Position numbers and translations under genes: made by a program
NCBI RefSeq assembly: GCF_020880995.1
Contig: NZ_JAJISD010000001.1
Coordinates: 372,001-436,000, forward strand
DNA: 64,000 nucleotides
Direction: 5' to 3'
From: Reyranella aquatilis
Lineage (GTDB): Bacteria > Pseudomonadota > Alphaproteobacteria > Reyranellales > Reyranellaceae
Notes under the pieces: model-generated
What the model was told of the DNA's origin: nothing
Database searches by the model: none
Seen by the model: the letters and a program-made list of their open reading frames with translations, nothing else
Part shown: positions 18,150 through 26,681 of the stretch, in pieces
Layout of the letters: each line of letters begins with the position of its first letter
Numbering within the stretch: position 1 is the stretch's first letter

Positions 18150-19181
18150 TTAAGGGGCTGGCATGGCGGGATTGTGGGCGGCGCATCCGGCGTATGACCG
18201 GCCCTCGCTGCGCACCTCGACCGTATAGGCGAAGAGTGAGCCCGACAGGGGATCGACGCAGCGGCGCTCTTCGAAGAGGGCGACGAAGCCTGCATCGTCC
18301 GTCGCCGTGTAACTGACGCCCGCACCGGGCGACCGGGACAGGCCGCCATGGGCGCCGCGCTGCGGCGCCGGGCTGCCCGCCACGTTTAGCATCATGTCCC
18401 GGCCGGTGACCTCCAGCCGCCAGGACGGCTCGCTGCCCGAGGCGATCCATTCGCGCTGGTCGAAGCGTTCCCGGCAGCCGGCCGTCTCGACCGCCGCGCG
18501 GCGCAGTTCGAGGGCACCGATTCCGCCGCCCGGCCCGGTCTCACGGCCGCCGTACAGCTCGACGAACATCGGCCGGCCCTCCTGCCCTGCCGTCAGCTCG
18601 CGCAGAGCCCTGCCCAGTTCCTGTCCCGGCGTCCGGTCCTCGAGCGCCATCGGCGCTCCGTCGCAGGGGGAGAACTGCAGCTTGCCGCCCAACTCGCGGA
18701 CCAGGCCGCGCAGGCGGATCGCCGTCGCCGGCAGCGGCTGGCGCGGCGGCTCGGGTGGCCTCTGCACGGGCTGCGGCGCCAGCGCGGTGGTGGCGGACGG
18801 CGGCGGTGCAGCGCCCGGCCCCCGGCCGAACGGGGTCGGCGCGCCGCGCGTGGCGGGAACCGGCAGCGCATAGAAGAACAGCGGCTTGTCGGTCGCGTCC
18901 AGCAGGCACACGAACTGCGTCTCGAGCGGGCCGCGCTTGCGATAGGTGAGCCGCCCGCGCAACGTCAGTACCGAGGCGACCGGCTGCGGTCCCGCCTTCA
19001 TGTCGATCTTTTCAATCGTCGGCGGCGGGAACTCCAGCGCCGCGATCCTCTCGATGCTGCCGTCCAGCCGGCGATACTGCGCATCCCCGAACAGCACGCA
19101 TTGCTGCGCAAGATAGGTCTGCGCCTCCGCCGGCAGCGCGGACAGGACGAGCAGGGGCGCGAGCAGGAAGGCGAAGCGCAT
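18150..19181 (-). CDS. Secreted protein with C-terminal COG3650-like domain
   Basis: A 343-residue exported protein of unknown function. The signal peptide runs to AEA-Q. A 100-residue N-terminal beta-rich part is followed by a Pro-rich linker (about 130-165) and a C-terminal domain with the pattern ASGSEPSWRLEV, then RRCVDPLSGSLFAYTVEVRSEGRSYAGCA. That pattern (G.EP.W.LE... C.D.MSG...Y.V.V..G....GCA) resembles COG3650-type periplasmic proteins. Four or more cysteines suggest disulfides. Its stop is 10 bp before the sirtuin start. Confidence 0.7.
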   Translation of the reverse strand: MRFAFLLAPLLVLSALPAEAQTYLAQQCVLFGDAQYRRLDGSIERIAALEFPPPTIEKIDMKAGPQPVASVLTLRGRLTYRKRGPLETQFVCLLDATDKPLFFYALPVPATRGAPTPFGRGPGAAPPPSATTALAPQPVQRPPEPPRQPLPATAIRLRGLVRELGGKLQFSPCDGAPMALEDRTPGQELGRALRELTAGQEGRPMFVELYGGRETGPGGGIGALELRRAAVETAGCRERFDQREWIASGSEPSWRLEVTGRDMMLNVAGSPAPQRGAHGGLSRSPGAGVSYTATDDAGFVALFEERRCVDPLSGSLFAYTVEVRSEGRSYAGCAAHNPAMPAP

Positions 19182-19263
19182 GAGGCCGCAGGATAGCATC
19201 GGAAGATGGGCGTGCACGACAAACCGCCCTAAGCTGCGTGAAACCTCTGCGGGAGCCCACGCC

Positions 19264-20121
19264 ATGCCGCGCCACATCGTCTGCCTCACCTTCGACCACG
19301 ACCATCTCTCGGGCTTCATCGCCCGCGGCATGACGTCCCCGACGGCGATCTCGCGCGGCGAGTACGACGTGGTGGTGATCCCGCGCCTGGTCGCCCTGAT
19401 GGAGCGCTACGGCATCAAGGGCACCTTCTTCACGCCCGGCCACACGATCGACAGCACACCGCAGGCGGTGCTGCCTTATGTCGAAGCGGGTCACGAACTG
19501 GCCCACCACGGCTGGACCCATCGCCTCCCTGTCACCCTCTCCCGCGAGGAGGAAGAGGAGGAGATCGTCCGCGGCAACGAATCGATCAGGCGCATCAGCG
19601 GGCGATCCGCCCGCGGCTACCGATCGCCCGCCTGGGATCTGTCGCCCCACTCGATCGAGCTGCTGCTGAAGCACGGCATCCGGTACGACAGCTCCATGAT
19701 GGGCCACGACTACGACTGCTACTTCGCCCGCCAGGGCGACGTCGCCGAGCTGATGAAGCCGTTCGCGCGCGGCCGCGAGACACCCCTCCTCGAAATGCCG
19801 ATCAGCTGGTCGCTCGACGACTTCCCCCACTTCGAATACATGCGCCTGCCCAACGGCTCGGTGCAGCAGGGCCTGATGAACGCCGGGAACGTCCTCGACA
19901 ATTTCGTCGACGACTTCACCTACATGACGCGCGTCCAGCCCGACTTCGGCATCCTCACCTACACCTTCCACCCCCATGTGATCGGCCGCGGGCATCGTAT
20001 GATGATGCTCGAACGCCTGATCCAGCGCCTGATAGAAGGCGGCGCGGTGTTCATGACGATGGAACAGGCGATGGGCGAATGGCTCGCGCGTAACCAAGGT
20101 GCGCGCAAAGCGGCCGAGTAG
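19264..20121 (+). CDS. Polysaccharide deacetylase family protein
   Basis: A 285-residue NodB-homology carbohydrate/amide deacetylase. The opening IVCLTFDHDH supplies the catalytic and metal Asp; GHELAHHGWTH gives the H..xH metal motif; RSPAWDLSP and the late LTYTFHPHVIGRGHR complete the active site. The group includes peptidoglycan or allantoinase-like deacetylases, so the substrate is open. The start ATG 19264 is preferred over an upstream in-frame ATG because it begins the conserved domain. It diverges from the secreted protein gene. Confidence 0.88.
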   Translation: MPRHIVCLTFDHDHLSGFIARGMTSPTAISRGEYDVVVIPRLVALMERYGIKGTFFTPGHTIDSTPQAVLPYVEAGHELAHHGWTHRLPVTLSREEEEEEIVRGNESIRRISGRSARGYRSPAWDLSPHSIELLLKHGIRYDSSMMGHDYDCYFARQGDVAELMKPFARGRETPLLEMPISWSLDDFPHFEYMRLPNGSVQQGLMNAGNVLDNFVDDFTYMTRVQPDFGILTYTFHPHVIGRGHRMMMLERLIQRLIEGGAVFMTMEQAMGEWLARNQGARKAAE

Positions 20122-20134
20122 CCTCTCGATCAAC

Positions 20135-20193
20135 GGAGCGCGCCACTCCAGTGGCGCTCATGCTTCTTGAGCGCCACTGGAGTGGCGCGCTCC
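20135..20193. repeat. Perfect 26-bp inverted repeat between convergent genes
   Basis: Left arm 20135-20160 begins GGAGCGCGCCACTCCAGTGG and right arm 20168-20193 is its exact reverse complement, with a 7-base loop TGCTTCT. Each arm is itself nearly palindromic (GCGCCACT-CC-AGTGGCGC). It fills the gap between the deacetylase stop and the stop of the minus-strand gene, so it can serve as a bidirectional terminator, but the length and nested symmetry are more like a REP/mobile palindrome. Confidence 0.85.
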
Positions 20194-20987
20194 TATGAGG
20201 GCGGCGTGCCTCGTGCCACGCGGATCGCGCGGCAGATCGTGACCATCTTGCCGATGGCGTGGTCGACGAAAAGACCGACGGCCTTCTCGATCGCGTCGGC
20301 ATGGGCTTGGCGCTCGGCGGAGATCGACCGGGCCAGCGTGCTGGCGAGGGTAGCGGCCGTCTGGCGGTTATCGAGGATCGCTCGACGCAAAGAGCCGTCG
20401 GCGGCGACCGGCGCCAACGCTCCCTCCACGCGCTGCAGGAAGGCCGGCGCATGCGCGAGGTGGCGGTACATGCTGGCCAGGATCAGCGGCTGCGGCTCGT
20501 CGCCGAACCTGTTGAGGCGCAGCACCAGCGCCCAGGTCGCGGGATCCACGTCTTCCTCGGAGGCGAGCTTGGGGAGCTGCAGGTCGGGCGCGGGCTTGCG
20601 CGGAGCCGGCGCGATTGCACCCTCGCCCGCCGCCTGGCCGTTGAGCCAGGCCCGCAGGGCGCCGAGCGCAAACAGGTTGATCGTGTTGGAGTGATCGTAG
20701 CTCGCCAGCACGGCATCGACGCTGGCGGGTTCCTCACCGGCCAGCGAGGTCAGCCGCGGAATGTCCATGGTCTGGCGAAAGGTCGCCATCGCTGCATCGG
20801 GCAGACCATCGAGATAGAGCGGCTTCACGGCCGCCCAGGCCCAGGGCAGCGCCCCTTCCATGGTCGCGAGATGGCGCCAGACCAGGTTGACCACCCGGAC
20901 GCCGACGGTGGCACGGATGTCGGCAAAGAGATCGGCGATCGCGCCGGAGGCCTGCGCCTCCGTGATCGCCGGCAGCGGATCGCTCAC
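20193..20987 (-). CDS. DehI-like (haloacid dehalogenase group I fold) protein, function unknown
   Basis: A 264-residue, mostly helical cytoplasmic protein. The opening ITEAQASGAIADLFADIRATVGVRVVNLVWRHLATMEGALPWAW follows the pattern of DehI family proteins (E...G....Y.DI...L..P.V....R.LA..PG.L..AW), and a second related half begins near residue 140 (ASEEDVDPATWALVLRLNRF), as in the two-repeat DehI fold. Whether it is a dehalogenase is not shown. Start GTG 20987 overlaps the phytanoyl-CoA dioxygenase stop (GTGA). It is the last gene of the leftward operon and ends at the big hairpin. Confidence 0.5.
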   Translation of the reverse strand: MSDPLPAITEAQASGAIADLFADIRATVGVRVVNLVWRHLATMEGALPWAWAAVKPLYLDGLPDAAMATFRQTMDIPRLTSLAGEEPASVDAVLASYDHSNTINLFALGALRAWLNGQAAGEGAIAPAPRKPAPDLQLPKLASEEDVDPATWALVLRLNRFGDEPQPLILASMYRHLAHAPAFLQRVEGALAPVAADGSLRRAILDNRQTAATLASTLARSISAERQAHADAIEKAVGLFVDHAIGKMVTICRAIRVARGTPPS

Positions 20988-21865
20988 TCGGCCGCCTGCT
21001 TGGAATCCTGGCCGAGCACGGTGAAGAAAGACGCCGTCTTGGGCTGCTTCGGCAGTTCGACCAGCCCCTCCTTGAGACGCGCGAAACGCGCCTCCTTGCC
21101 GCGCACGATGCGCCCCTCGTTCAGGCTCGGCATCGGGTTGCGGGCGATCGGCACCGCATCGGCGGCCGTGTAGACGCAGATGTAGAGACCGCGCGACTTG
21201 TCGGCGCCGTTGGCGGCCGAGCCGTGCAGCAGGCGGGTGTGCATCAGGCAGACGCTGCCGGCCTTGCCGAGACACGGAACCGATTGGCTGAGCGCCTTCT
21301 TCTCCTCGTCGGCCGTGACGGCGCCGGTGAAGCGATCGCCCTCGAACAGCGACAGGACCGGCCCCTTGTGCGAGCCGGGCACGACGGTGAGGCAGCCATT
21401 GCTTTCGTCGACGTCGTCGAGAAACAGCAGGGCCGTCACGATGTCGTCGTTGGTGTGCGGCGTGTAGGCGAAGTCCTGGTGGTAGTTGACCTCGGTCCGC
21501 GCCCCCGAAAGCTTCAGGTTGATCTTGCAGTGGTGGAACTTAACGTCCGGCCCGATCAGGTCGGCCACCATGTCGACCATGGGCGCGTCGAGCATGACCT
21601 CGCGGTAGGCGTCGGAAATGTCGGAGGGATTGTTGATCCGTCGCAACGCCGGCTTCTCGGCGCTGTGTTCGGCGCCCATGTCGAAGCGCGGGCGCCCGTC
21701 GACGGTGGGCGGACCGAACGGTGTTGCGTGCGCCCTGCTCTGCTCGACCCAGCCCGCGATCTCCGCCTTCAGGGCCCCGAGTTGGGCCGGCGTGACGGCG
21801 TCCTCCACCATGAGATACCCATCGCGCCAGAACGCGTCGCGTTGCTCCTGCGTCAGAACCGTCAT
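20984..21865 (-). CDS. Phytanoyl-CoA dioxygenase (PhyH) family protein
   Basis: A 293-residue Fe(II)/2-oxoglutarate-dependent oxygenase. The metal triad is visible as YHQDFAYTPHT (HxD) and the distal His in MHTRLLHGSAANGADKSRG, with the following Arg for 2-oxoglutarate. Also typical are FWRDGYLMVEDAV and GCLTVVPGSHKGP. The family hydroxylates acyl-CoAs and small molecules. It is coupled to the DehI-like gene and follows the enoyl-CoA hydratase by 11 bp. Confidence 0.92.
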   Translation of the reverse strand: MTVLTQEQRDAFWRDGYLMVEDAVTPAQLGALKAEIAGWVEQSRAHATPFGPPTVDGRPRFDMGAEHSAEKPALRRINNPSDISDAYREVMLDAPMVDMVADLIGPDVKFHHCKINLKLSGARTEVNYHQDFAYTPHTNDDIVTALLFLDDVDESNGCLTVVPGSHKGPVLSLFEGDRFTGAVTADEEKKALSQSVPCLGKAGSVCLMHTRLLHGSAANGADKSRGLYICVYTAADAVPIARNPMPSLNEGRIVRGKEARFARLKEGLVELPKQPKTASFFTVLGQDSKQAAE

Positions 21866-21876
21866 CGCCGTCTCCC

Positions 21877-22671
21877 TCAGCGTCCCTTAAATACGGGCTT
21901 TCTCTTCTCCATGAAGGCCGTGCGGCCTTCAACGTAGTCTTCCGAATCGAAGCACTGCTTCACCAGCGCGTTGAGACGGGCGAAGTCCGGCTCCCCATCG
22001 AGGCGCGTCAGCTCCTCGATGGTGCGCTTGGCGGCGTGCATGGTGAGCGGCGCGTTCTCGCCGATCATCCGGCAGTAGTTGTCGACGTAGGAATCGAGTT
22101 CGGCGTCGGGCACGACGCGCGTGACCAGCCCCATGCCGAATGCCTCCTGCGCGTTGAAGTGCCGGGCGGTGAAGAAGATCTCCTTGGCATGGGACGGGCC
22201 CACGAGGTCGGTCAGGATCTTCAGGCCGCTGGCGCGATAGCCCAGTCCCAACCGTGCCGCCGGCACGCCGAACCGGCTGTTCTCCGAAGCGATGCGGATG
22301 TCGCAGAGCAGCGACACCGCCAGCCCGCCGCCGATGCAGTAGCCGCGGATGCGGGCGATCGTCGGCTTGGAGCACTTGTTGAGCCGCTTGTTGGCCAGTT
22401 CGCCGATCTTGTCGTAGTAGGCGACCTGCTCGGGCGTGTTGCGCGCCTTCTCGAACTCCGAGATGTCGGCACCCGACACGAAGGCCTTGTCACCCGCCCC
22501 TGTCACCACCACGACGCGGATTTCCGGGTCCCTCTCGAACTCGTCGAGGATGACCGGGATCGCCTCCCACATGTCGGTGGACGTGGCGTTGTGCTTCTGC
22601 GGCTTGTTGAAGATGAGCCGGCCGACCGGTCCCACCTTCTCCGCGATCATGTTCGGCGTCGGGCTGATCAT
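21877..22671 (-). CDS. Enoyl-CoA hydratase/isomerase family protein
   Basis: A 264-residue crotonase-fold enzyme. The oxyanion-hole segments GDKAFVSGADISEF and IRGYCIGGGLAVSLLCDIRIAS are typical, and RFGVPAARLGLGY precedes the acid residue region. In classical hydratases two Glu residues act; here the second position lies in PAARLGLG, where Glu is not obvious, so isomerase, lyase or other crotonase activity is possible. Its start is 2 bp from the CoA-transferase stop, so it belongs to one operon. Confidence 0.9.
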   Translation of the reverse strand: MISPTPNMIAEKVGPVGRLIFNKPQKHNATSTDMWEAIPVILDEFERDPEIRVVVVTGAGDKAFVSGADISEFEKARNTPEQVAYYDKIGELANKRLNKCSKPTIARIRGYCIGGGLAVSLLCDIRIASENSRFGVPAARLGLGYRASGLKILTDLVGPSHAKEIFFTARHFNAQEAFGMGLVTRVVPDAELDSYVDNYCRMIGENAPLTMHAAKRTIEELTRLDGEPDFARLNALVKQCFDSEDYVEGRTAFMEKRKPVFKGR

Positions 22672-22673
22672 CG

Positions 22674-23852
22674 TCAGATCACGCCCCGCTTGCGGAAGTC
22701 GGCAATGGCCGCGTCGTCGAACCCGGCCTCCTTCAGCACGGCGTCGGTATGCTCGCCCTGCTCGGGGGTGGCCGTCTTCATCTCGAACGGCGTGCGGCTC
22801 ATGTTGATGGCCTGGCCGATCAGCTCGATGTCGCCCAGCTTCGGCGAGTGCACGGGATGCGCCATCTTCAGGTGCTTGACCTGCGGATCGGCGAACATCT
22901 CGTCCATCTTGTAGATCGGCCCGGCGGGCACGCCCGCCTTGTTCAGCTTCTCAACCAGATCGGCGCTGCCGTATTGAGCGACTCGCTTGTTGATCTCGTC
23001 GTTGAGCGCGTCGCGATTCTTGGCGCGCCCCTTGTCGGTACTGAACCGCTCGTCGGTGTAGAGTTCCGGCGACTTGATGGCCTCGCAGAAGCGCTTGTAG
23101 ATGTGACCGCCGGACGCCGCGATGTTGATGTAGCCGTCCTTGGTCTTGAAGACGCCGGTCGGGATCGAGGTCGGATGGTTGTTGCCGGCCTGGCCGGGCA
23201 CGTCCTTCGCGATGGTCCAGCGTGCGGCCTGGAAATCGCACATCGAGATCATGGCCTGCAGCAGCGACGACGAGACCCACTGGCCCTGGCCCGACGTCTC
23301 GCGCTCCAGCAGGGCGATCAGGATGCCGATGGCGCAGTGCAGGCCCGCGCCCACGTCGGCGACGGCGATTCCGGCGCGCATCGGGCCCTCGCCCGGATTG
23401 CCGGTCACCATCATCAGGCCGCCCATGCCCTGCGCGATCTGGTCGAAGCCGGCGCGCTCGGCATAGGGCCCGTCCTGACCGAAGCCGGAGATCGATCCGA
23501 GGATGATCTTCGGGTTCACCTTCTTCAGGCTCTCATAGTCGATCCCCAGGCGGAACTTCACGTCGGCGCGGTAGTTCTCGACGACCACATCGGCCTGCTC
23601 GACCAGCTTCATGAAGACGGCCTTGCCGTCAGGCTCCTTGAGATTGAGCGTGATCGACCGCTTGTTGCGATGCAGGTTCTGGAAGTCGGGCCCGTGGCGC
23701 GGGCCGCCCATGTCCATCTCGCCGGCGGACGGCGGCATCTCGACCTTGATGCAGTCGGCGCCCCAGTCGGCGAGGTAGCGGACGGCGGTCGGACCGGCGC
23801 GCACGCGCGTCAGGTCGAGGACTTTGAAACGGGCTAACGGTCCTGCGGTCAT
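22674..23852 (-). CDS. CaiB/BaiF (family III) CoA transferase
   Basis: A 392-residue type III CoA transferase. Family blocks: VLDLTRVRAGPTAVRYLADWGADCIKVE, HRNKRSITLNLKEPDG, VVVENYR and PTGVFKTKDGYINIA. The position of the catalytic Asp of formyl-CoA transferase (SMQDAV) is SLLQAM here, with Gln199, a substitution seen in some CaiB-like proteins whose function is less clear. The gene lies between the importer ATPase and the enoyl-CoA hydratase, consistent with activating an imported carboxylate. Confidence 0.9.
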   Translation of the reverse strand: MTAGPLARFKVLDLTRVRAGPTAVRYLADWGADCIKVEMPPSAGEMDMGGPRHGPDFQNLHRNKRSITLNLKEPDGKAVFMKLVEQADVVVENYRADVKFRLGIDYESLKKVNPKIILGSISGFGQDGPYAERAGFDQIAQGMGGLMMVTGNPGEGPMRAGIAVADVGAGLHCAIGILIALLERETSGQGQWVSSSLLQAMISMCDFQAARWTIAKDVPGQAGNNHPTSIPTGVFKTKDGYINIAASGGHIYKRFCEAIKSPELYTDERFSTDKGRAKNRDALNDEINKRVAQYGSADLVEKLNKAGVPAGPIYKMDEMFADPQVKHLKMAHPVHSPKLGDIELIGQAINMSRTPFEMKTATPEQGEHTDAVLKEAGFDDAAIADFRKRGVI

Positions 23853-23876
23853 GCTGTCACTCTAACGTTGCGAAGC

Positions 23877-24938
23877 TTACTCCACCCGTACCATGGCGGA
23901 CGGCGCGATCTCCAGCCAGACGCGGCTGCCGACCTCGAAAACGGCGGTCGGCGCGGTCGACACGCGCAGCGGCTTCGAACCGCCCAGCGGACGGACCTGG
24001 TAGTCCCAGTATTCACCGAGATAGGAGCGATCGACGATCTCGGCCTCGACCGACAGGTCGGGACCGTTGCCTCTTTGGGTCGACAGGCCGATCGCCTGCG
24101 GTCGCAGCGAATAGAGCAGCTTGCCGCCGCCGCTGGCGCCTTCGAGCGACGAGGCGGCTGCCGAGAACCCGTCGAAGCGGACTTCGCCGCCCTGACCCAT
24201 CCCCTCGACGAAGTTGGTGCGCCCGATGAAGCCCGCCACGAAGCGGCTCCTGGGGCGCCCGTAAAGGACATGCGGCGCGTCGATCTGCTCGATCTTGCCC
24301 TTGTTCATCACCACGATGCGGTCGGAAGTGACCATGGCCTCGGACTGGTCGTGGGTGACGTAGACCGTCGTGATCTTGAATTCGTCGTGCAGGCGGCGGA
24401 TCTCGAACCGCATCTCCTCGCGCAGGTTGGCGTCGAGATTCGAGAGCGGCTCGTCGAGCAGCAGGACTTCCGGTTCGACGACGATGGCGCGGGCGAGCGC
24501 CACCCGCTGCTGCTGGCCGCCCGAGAGTTCGGCCGGATAGCGGCCCTTGAGGTTGCGCATCTGGACAACGTCCAGGATCTTGTCGACCCGCCGGTCGATC
24601 TCGGCCCGCGACAGCTTCCGGATCTGCAGGCCGAAGCCGACATTCTCGCCCACCGTCATGTTCGGCCAGATGGCGTAGCTCTGGAAGATCATCGACATGC
24701 GGCGATGCTCCGGCGGCACGACGCCCGAAGCCGATGAGATCTGCTTGCCGTCCATCTCGATGCTGCCCGCACTCGGCGGCATGAAGCCCGCGATCATGCG
24801 CAGGGTCGTGGTCTTGCCGCAGCCCGAGGGACCGAGCAGAGACACGAACTCGCCCTTGGCGAGCTCCAGCGAGAAATCCGACACCGCCTCGAAGGCGCCG
24901 TAGCGCTTGGCGACGTTCTTCAAAACCAGCTTGCTCAT
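23877..24938 (-). CDS. ABC transporter ATP-binding protein (FbpC/PotA type)
   Basis: A 353-residue ATPase with Walker A GPSGCGKTTTLRMIAG, signature LSGGQQQRVALARA, Walker B LLLDEPLSNLD and a C-terminal TOBE-type domain (from about 245). Such ATPases serve Fe3+, spermidine or organic-compound importers. The start ATG overlaps the permease stop as ATGA. It forms a complete importer with the adjacent permease and binding protein. Confidence 0.93.
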   Translation of the reverse strand: MSKLVLKNVAKRYGAFEAVSDFSLELAKGEFVSLLGPSGCGKTTTLRMIAGFMPPSAGSIEMDGKQISSASGVVPPEHRRMSMIFQSYAIWPNMTVGENVGFGLQIRKLSRAEIDRRVDKILDVVQMRNLKGRYPAELSGGQQQRVALARAIVVEPEVLLLDEPLSNLDANLREEMRFEIRRLHDEFKITTVYVTHDQSEAMVTSDRIVVMNKGKIEQIDAPHVLYGRPRSRFVAGFIGRTNFVEGMGQGGEVRFDGFSAAASSLEGASGGGKLLYSLRPQAIGLSTQRGNGPDLSVEAEIVDRSYLGEYWDYQVRPLGGSKPLRVSTAPTAVFEVGSRVWLEIAPSAMVRVE

Positions 24939-26668
24939 GTCGCGTTACGCCTCAGCATGAAGTCGCGGCCCAGTGCCCGCTGGCCCAGGTACAGCAGCGG
25001 CAGGGTCAGCACTTGCAGGACCAGTGCCAGCGCCGCAAGCCGCTCGAAGTTGCCCTCCTCGCTCATGTCGAAGATCATGACCGAGGCGACCTTGGTGTTG
25101 GGGCCGTAGAGGAAGATCGCCGCCGACAGTTCGCGCGTCGCCGGAATGAAAATCAGCAGCCAGGCGCCCAGCAGGTTGCGCTTGAGCAGCGGCGCCACGA
25201 CGCGCCGCAGCGCCGTCATGCGGCTCCCGCCCAGCACACGGACCGCCTCCTCCATCTCGGGGTTGAGGCTGTTGATCGCGGCACTGGCGTTGACGTAGCC
25301 CACCGGCAGGAAGCGCGTGGTAAAGGCCAGGATCATGATCAGCGCCGTGCCGTAGAGCGCGAGCGGCGGCGGCGCATACGCGGCGTAGAAGCCGATCGCC
25401 AGCACGACGCCCGGGATCACGAAGGGCGCGACGCACAGGAAACCCAGCACGCCGCCGAACGGGATCAGCCGCCGCGCCACGATGTAGGCCACCCCCAGCG
25501 TCAGGAACACAGCGACCGTGGCGCTGATACCGGCATAGACGAAACTGTTGATCACCGACTGCGCTGCGGTCGCATGCTCGAACAGGATGAAGCGGAAGTT
25601 CGCGAACGTGATGTTGTCCAGTAGGAAGCCGCGGCCCCAGGCCTTCGCGAAAGCCGACTGGACCAGGAAGATGTAGGGCAGGAACACCGCCAGCGCCGCG
25701 ACGAACATGGCGTAGCCGAACATCACCCAGCGCCAGCGTCCGAGCAGGATCGGCCGGCGCTCGCCGCCCTTGCCGGTCAGCGCCACGAAGCCCTTGCGAC
25801 GCACGATCAGCCGCTGGACCAGGACCAGGAGGATGGTGACGCCCAGCAATGGCATGGCATAGGCGGCCGCCACTTCGACCCGGACGGGATTGCCGAAGAA
25901 CTGGAAGAGCTGCGTCGTCACGACGTTGAACCGCGCCGGAATGGCGATCATGGCAGGCGACCCGAACAGCGCGATCGCCTCCAGGAAGCAGATGATCAGG
26001 CCGCCCAGGATGGCCGGCAGGGCCAGCGGCAGGGTGACCTTGCGCATGGTCCGCCACGGGCCCGCGCCCAGGATGTTGGCCGCGTCCTCCATCTCCGACG
26101 AAACCAGTTCCAGCGCCGCTGTCGTGAAGATGAAGATGTAAGGAAAGGAATAAAGCGCGATGACGACCGCGAGGCCGGTGAAGCTGTAGATGTTGAACGG
26201 CCCTGCCTCCGCGCCCGTCGCCATCATGTAGAAGCGGTTGAGCCAGCCGGCGTTCGGCCCGGCCAGCAGGATCCAGGCAACGGCGCCGGTATAGGGCGGC
26301 GTGATGAAGGTCGCCAGCACCAGCATCCGCGTGAGGCCCCGTCCCGGCATGTTGGTGCGCGCGACGGCCCAGGCGAGCGGTACGGCGAAGAGGCCCGCCA
26401 GGGCGGCCGACGCCGCTCCCAGCTTCAACGAATTGAACAGCGCATCGACATAGCGCGCCCGGCCGTAGGCGGTCGCATAGTTCGACAGGGTGAAGTCGCC
26501 CGTGCGCTCGGCCTGGAAACTGGTGATGACGAGATAGACGAACGGACTCACCACCAGGAACAGGAGAACCGCGATGATCGCGATCCACAGGAGCCAGGAC
26601 GAATCGAACCGGCTGGCGCGCACGGGGCGCACCGGAACCGGATCGAATGCCGGAGCCGCTATCGACAT
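24935..26668 (-). CDS. ABC transporter permease, fused two-domain Fe3+ type
   Basis: A 577-residue inner-membrane protein with about twelve hydrophobic segments in two homologous halves, each with an EAA loop (EDAANILGAGPWRTMRKVTLPLALP and EEAVRVLGGSRMTALRRVVAPLL). Fused permeases of this kind (FbpB/SfuB type) transport ferric iron or, in alphaproteobacteria, various organic solutes. It lies 13 bp downstream of the binding-protein gene. Confidence 0.93.
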   Translation of the reverse strand: MSIAAPAFDPVPVRPVRASRFDSSWLLWIAIIAVLLFLVVSPFVYLVITSFQAERTGDFTLSNYATAYGRARYVDALFNSLKLGAASAALAGLFAVPLAWAVARTNMPGRGLTRMLVLATFITPPYTGAVAWILLAGPNAGWLNRFYMMATGAEAGPFNIYSFTGLAVVIALYSFPYIFIFTTAALELVSSEMEDAANILGAGPWRTMRKVTLPLALPAILGGLIICFLEAIALFGSPAMIAIPARFNVVTTQLFQFFGNPVRVEVAAAYAMPLLGVTILLVLVQRLIVRRKGFVALTGKGGERRPILLGRWRWVMFGYAMFVAALAVFLPYIFLVQSAFAKAWGRGFLLDNITFANFRFILFEHATAAQSVINSFVYAGISATVAVFLTLGVAYIVARRLIPFGGVLGFLCVAPFVIPGVVLAIGFYAAYAPPPLALYGTALIMILAFTTRFLPVGYVNASAAINSLNPEMEEAVRVLGGSRMTALRRVVAPLLKRNLLGAWLLIFIPATRELSAAIFLYGPNTKVASVMIFDMSEEGNFERLAALALVLQVLTLPLLYLGQRALGRDFMLRRNAT

Positions 26669-26681
26669 GCCGGGCGTTCGA

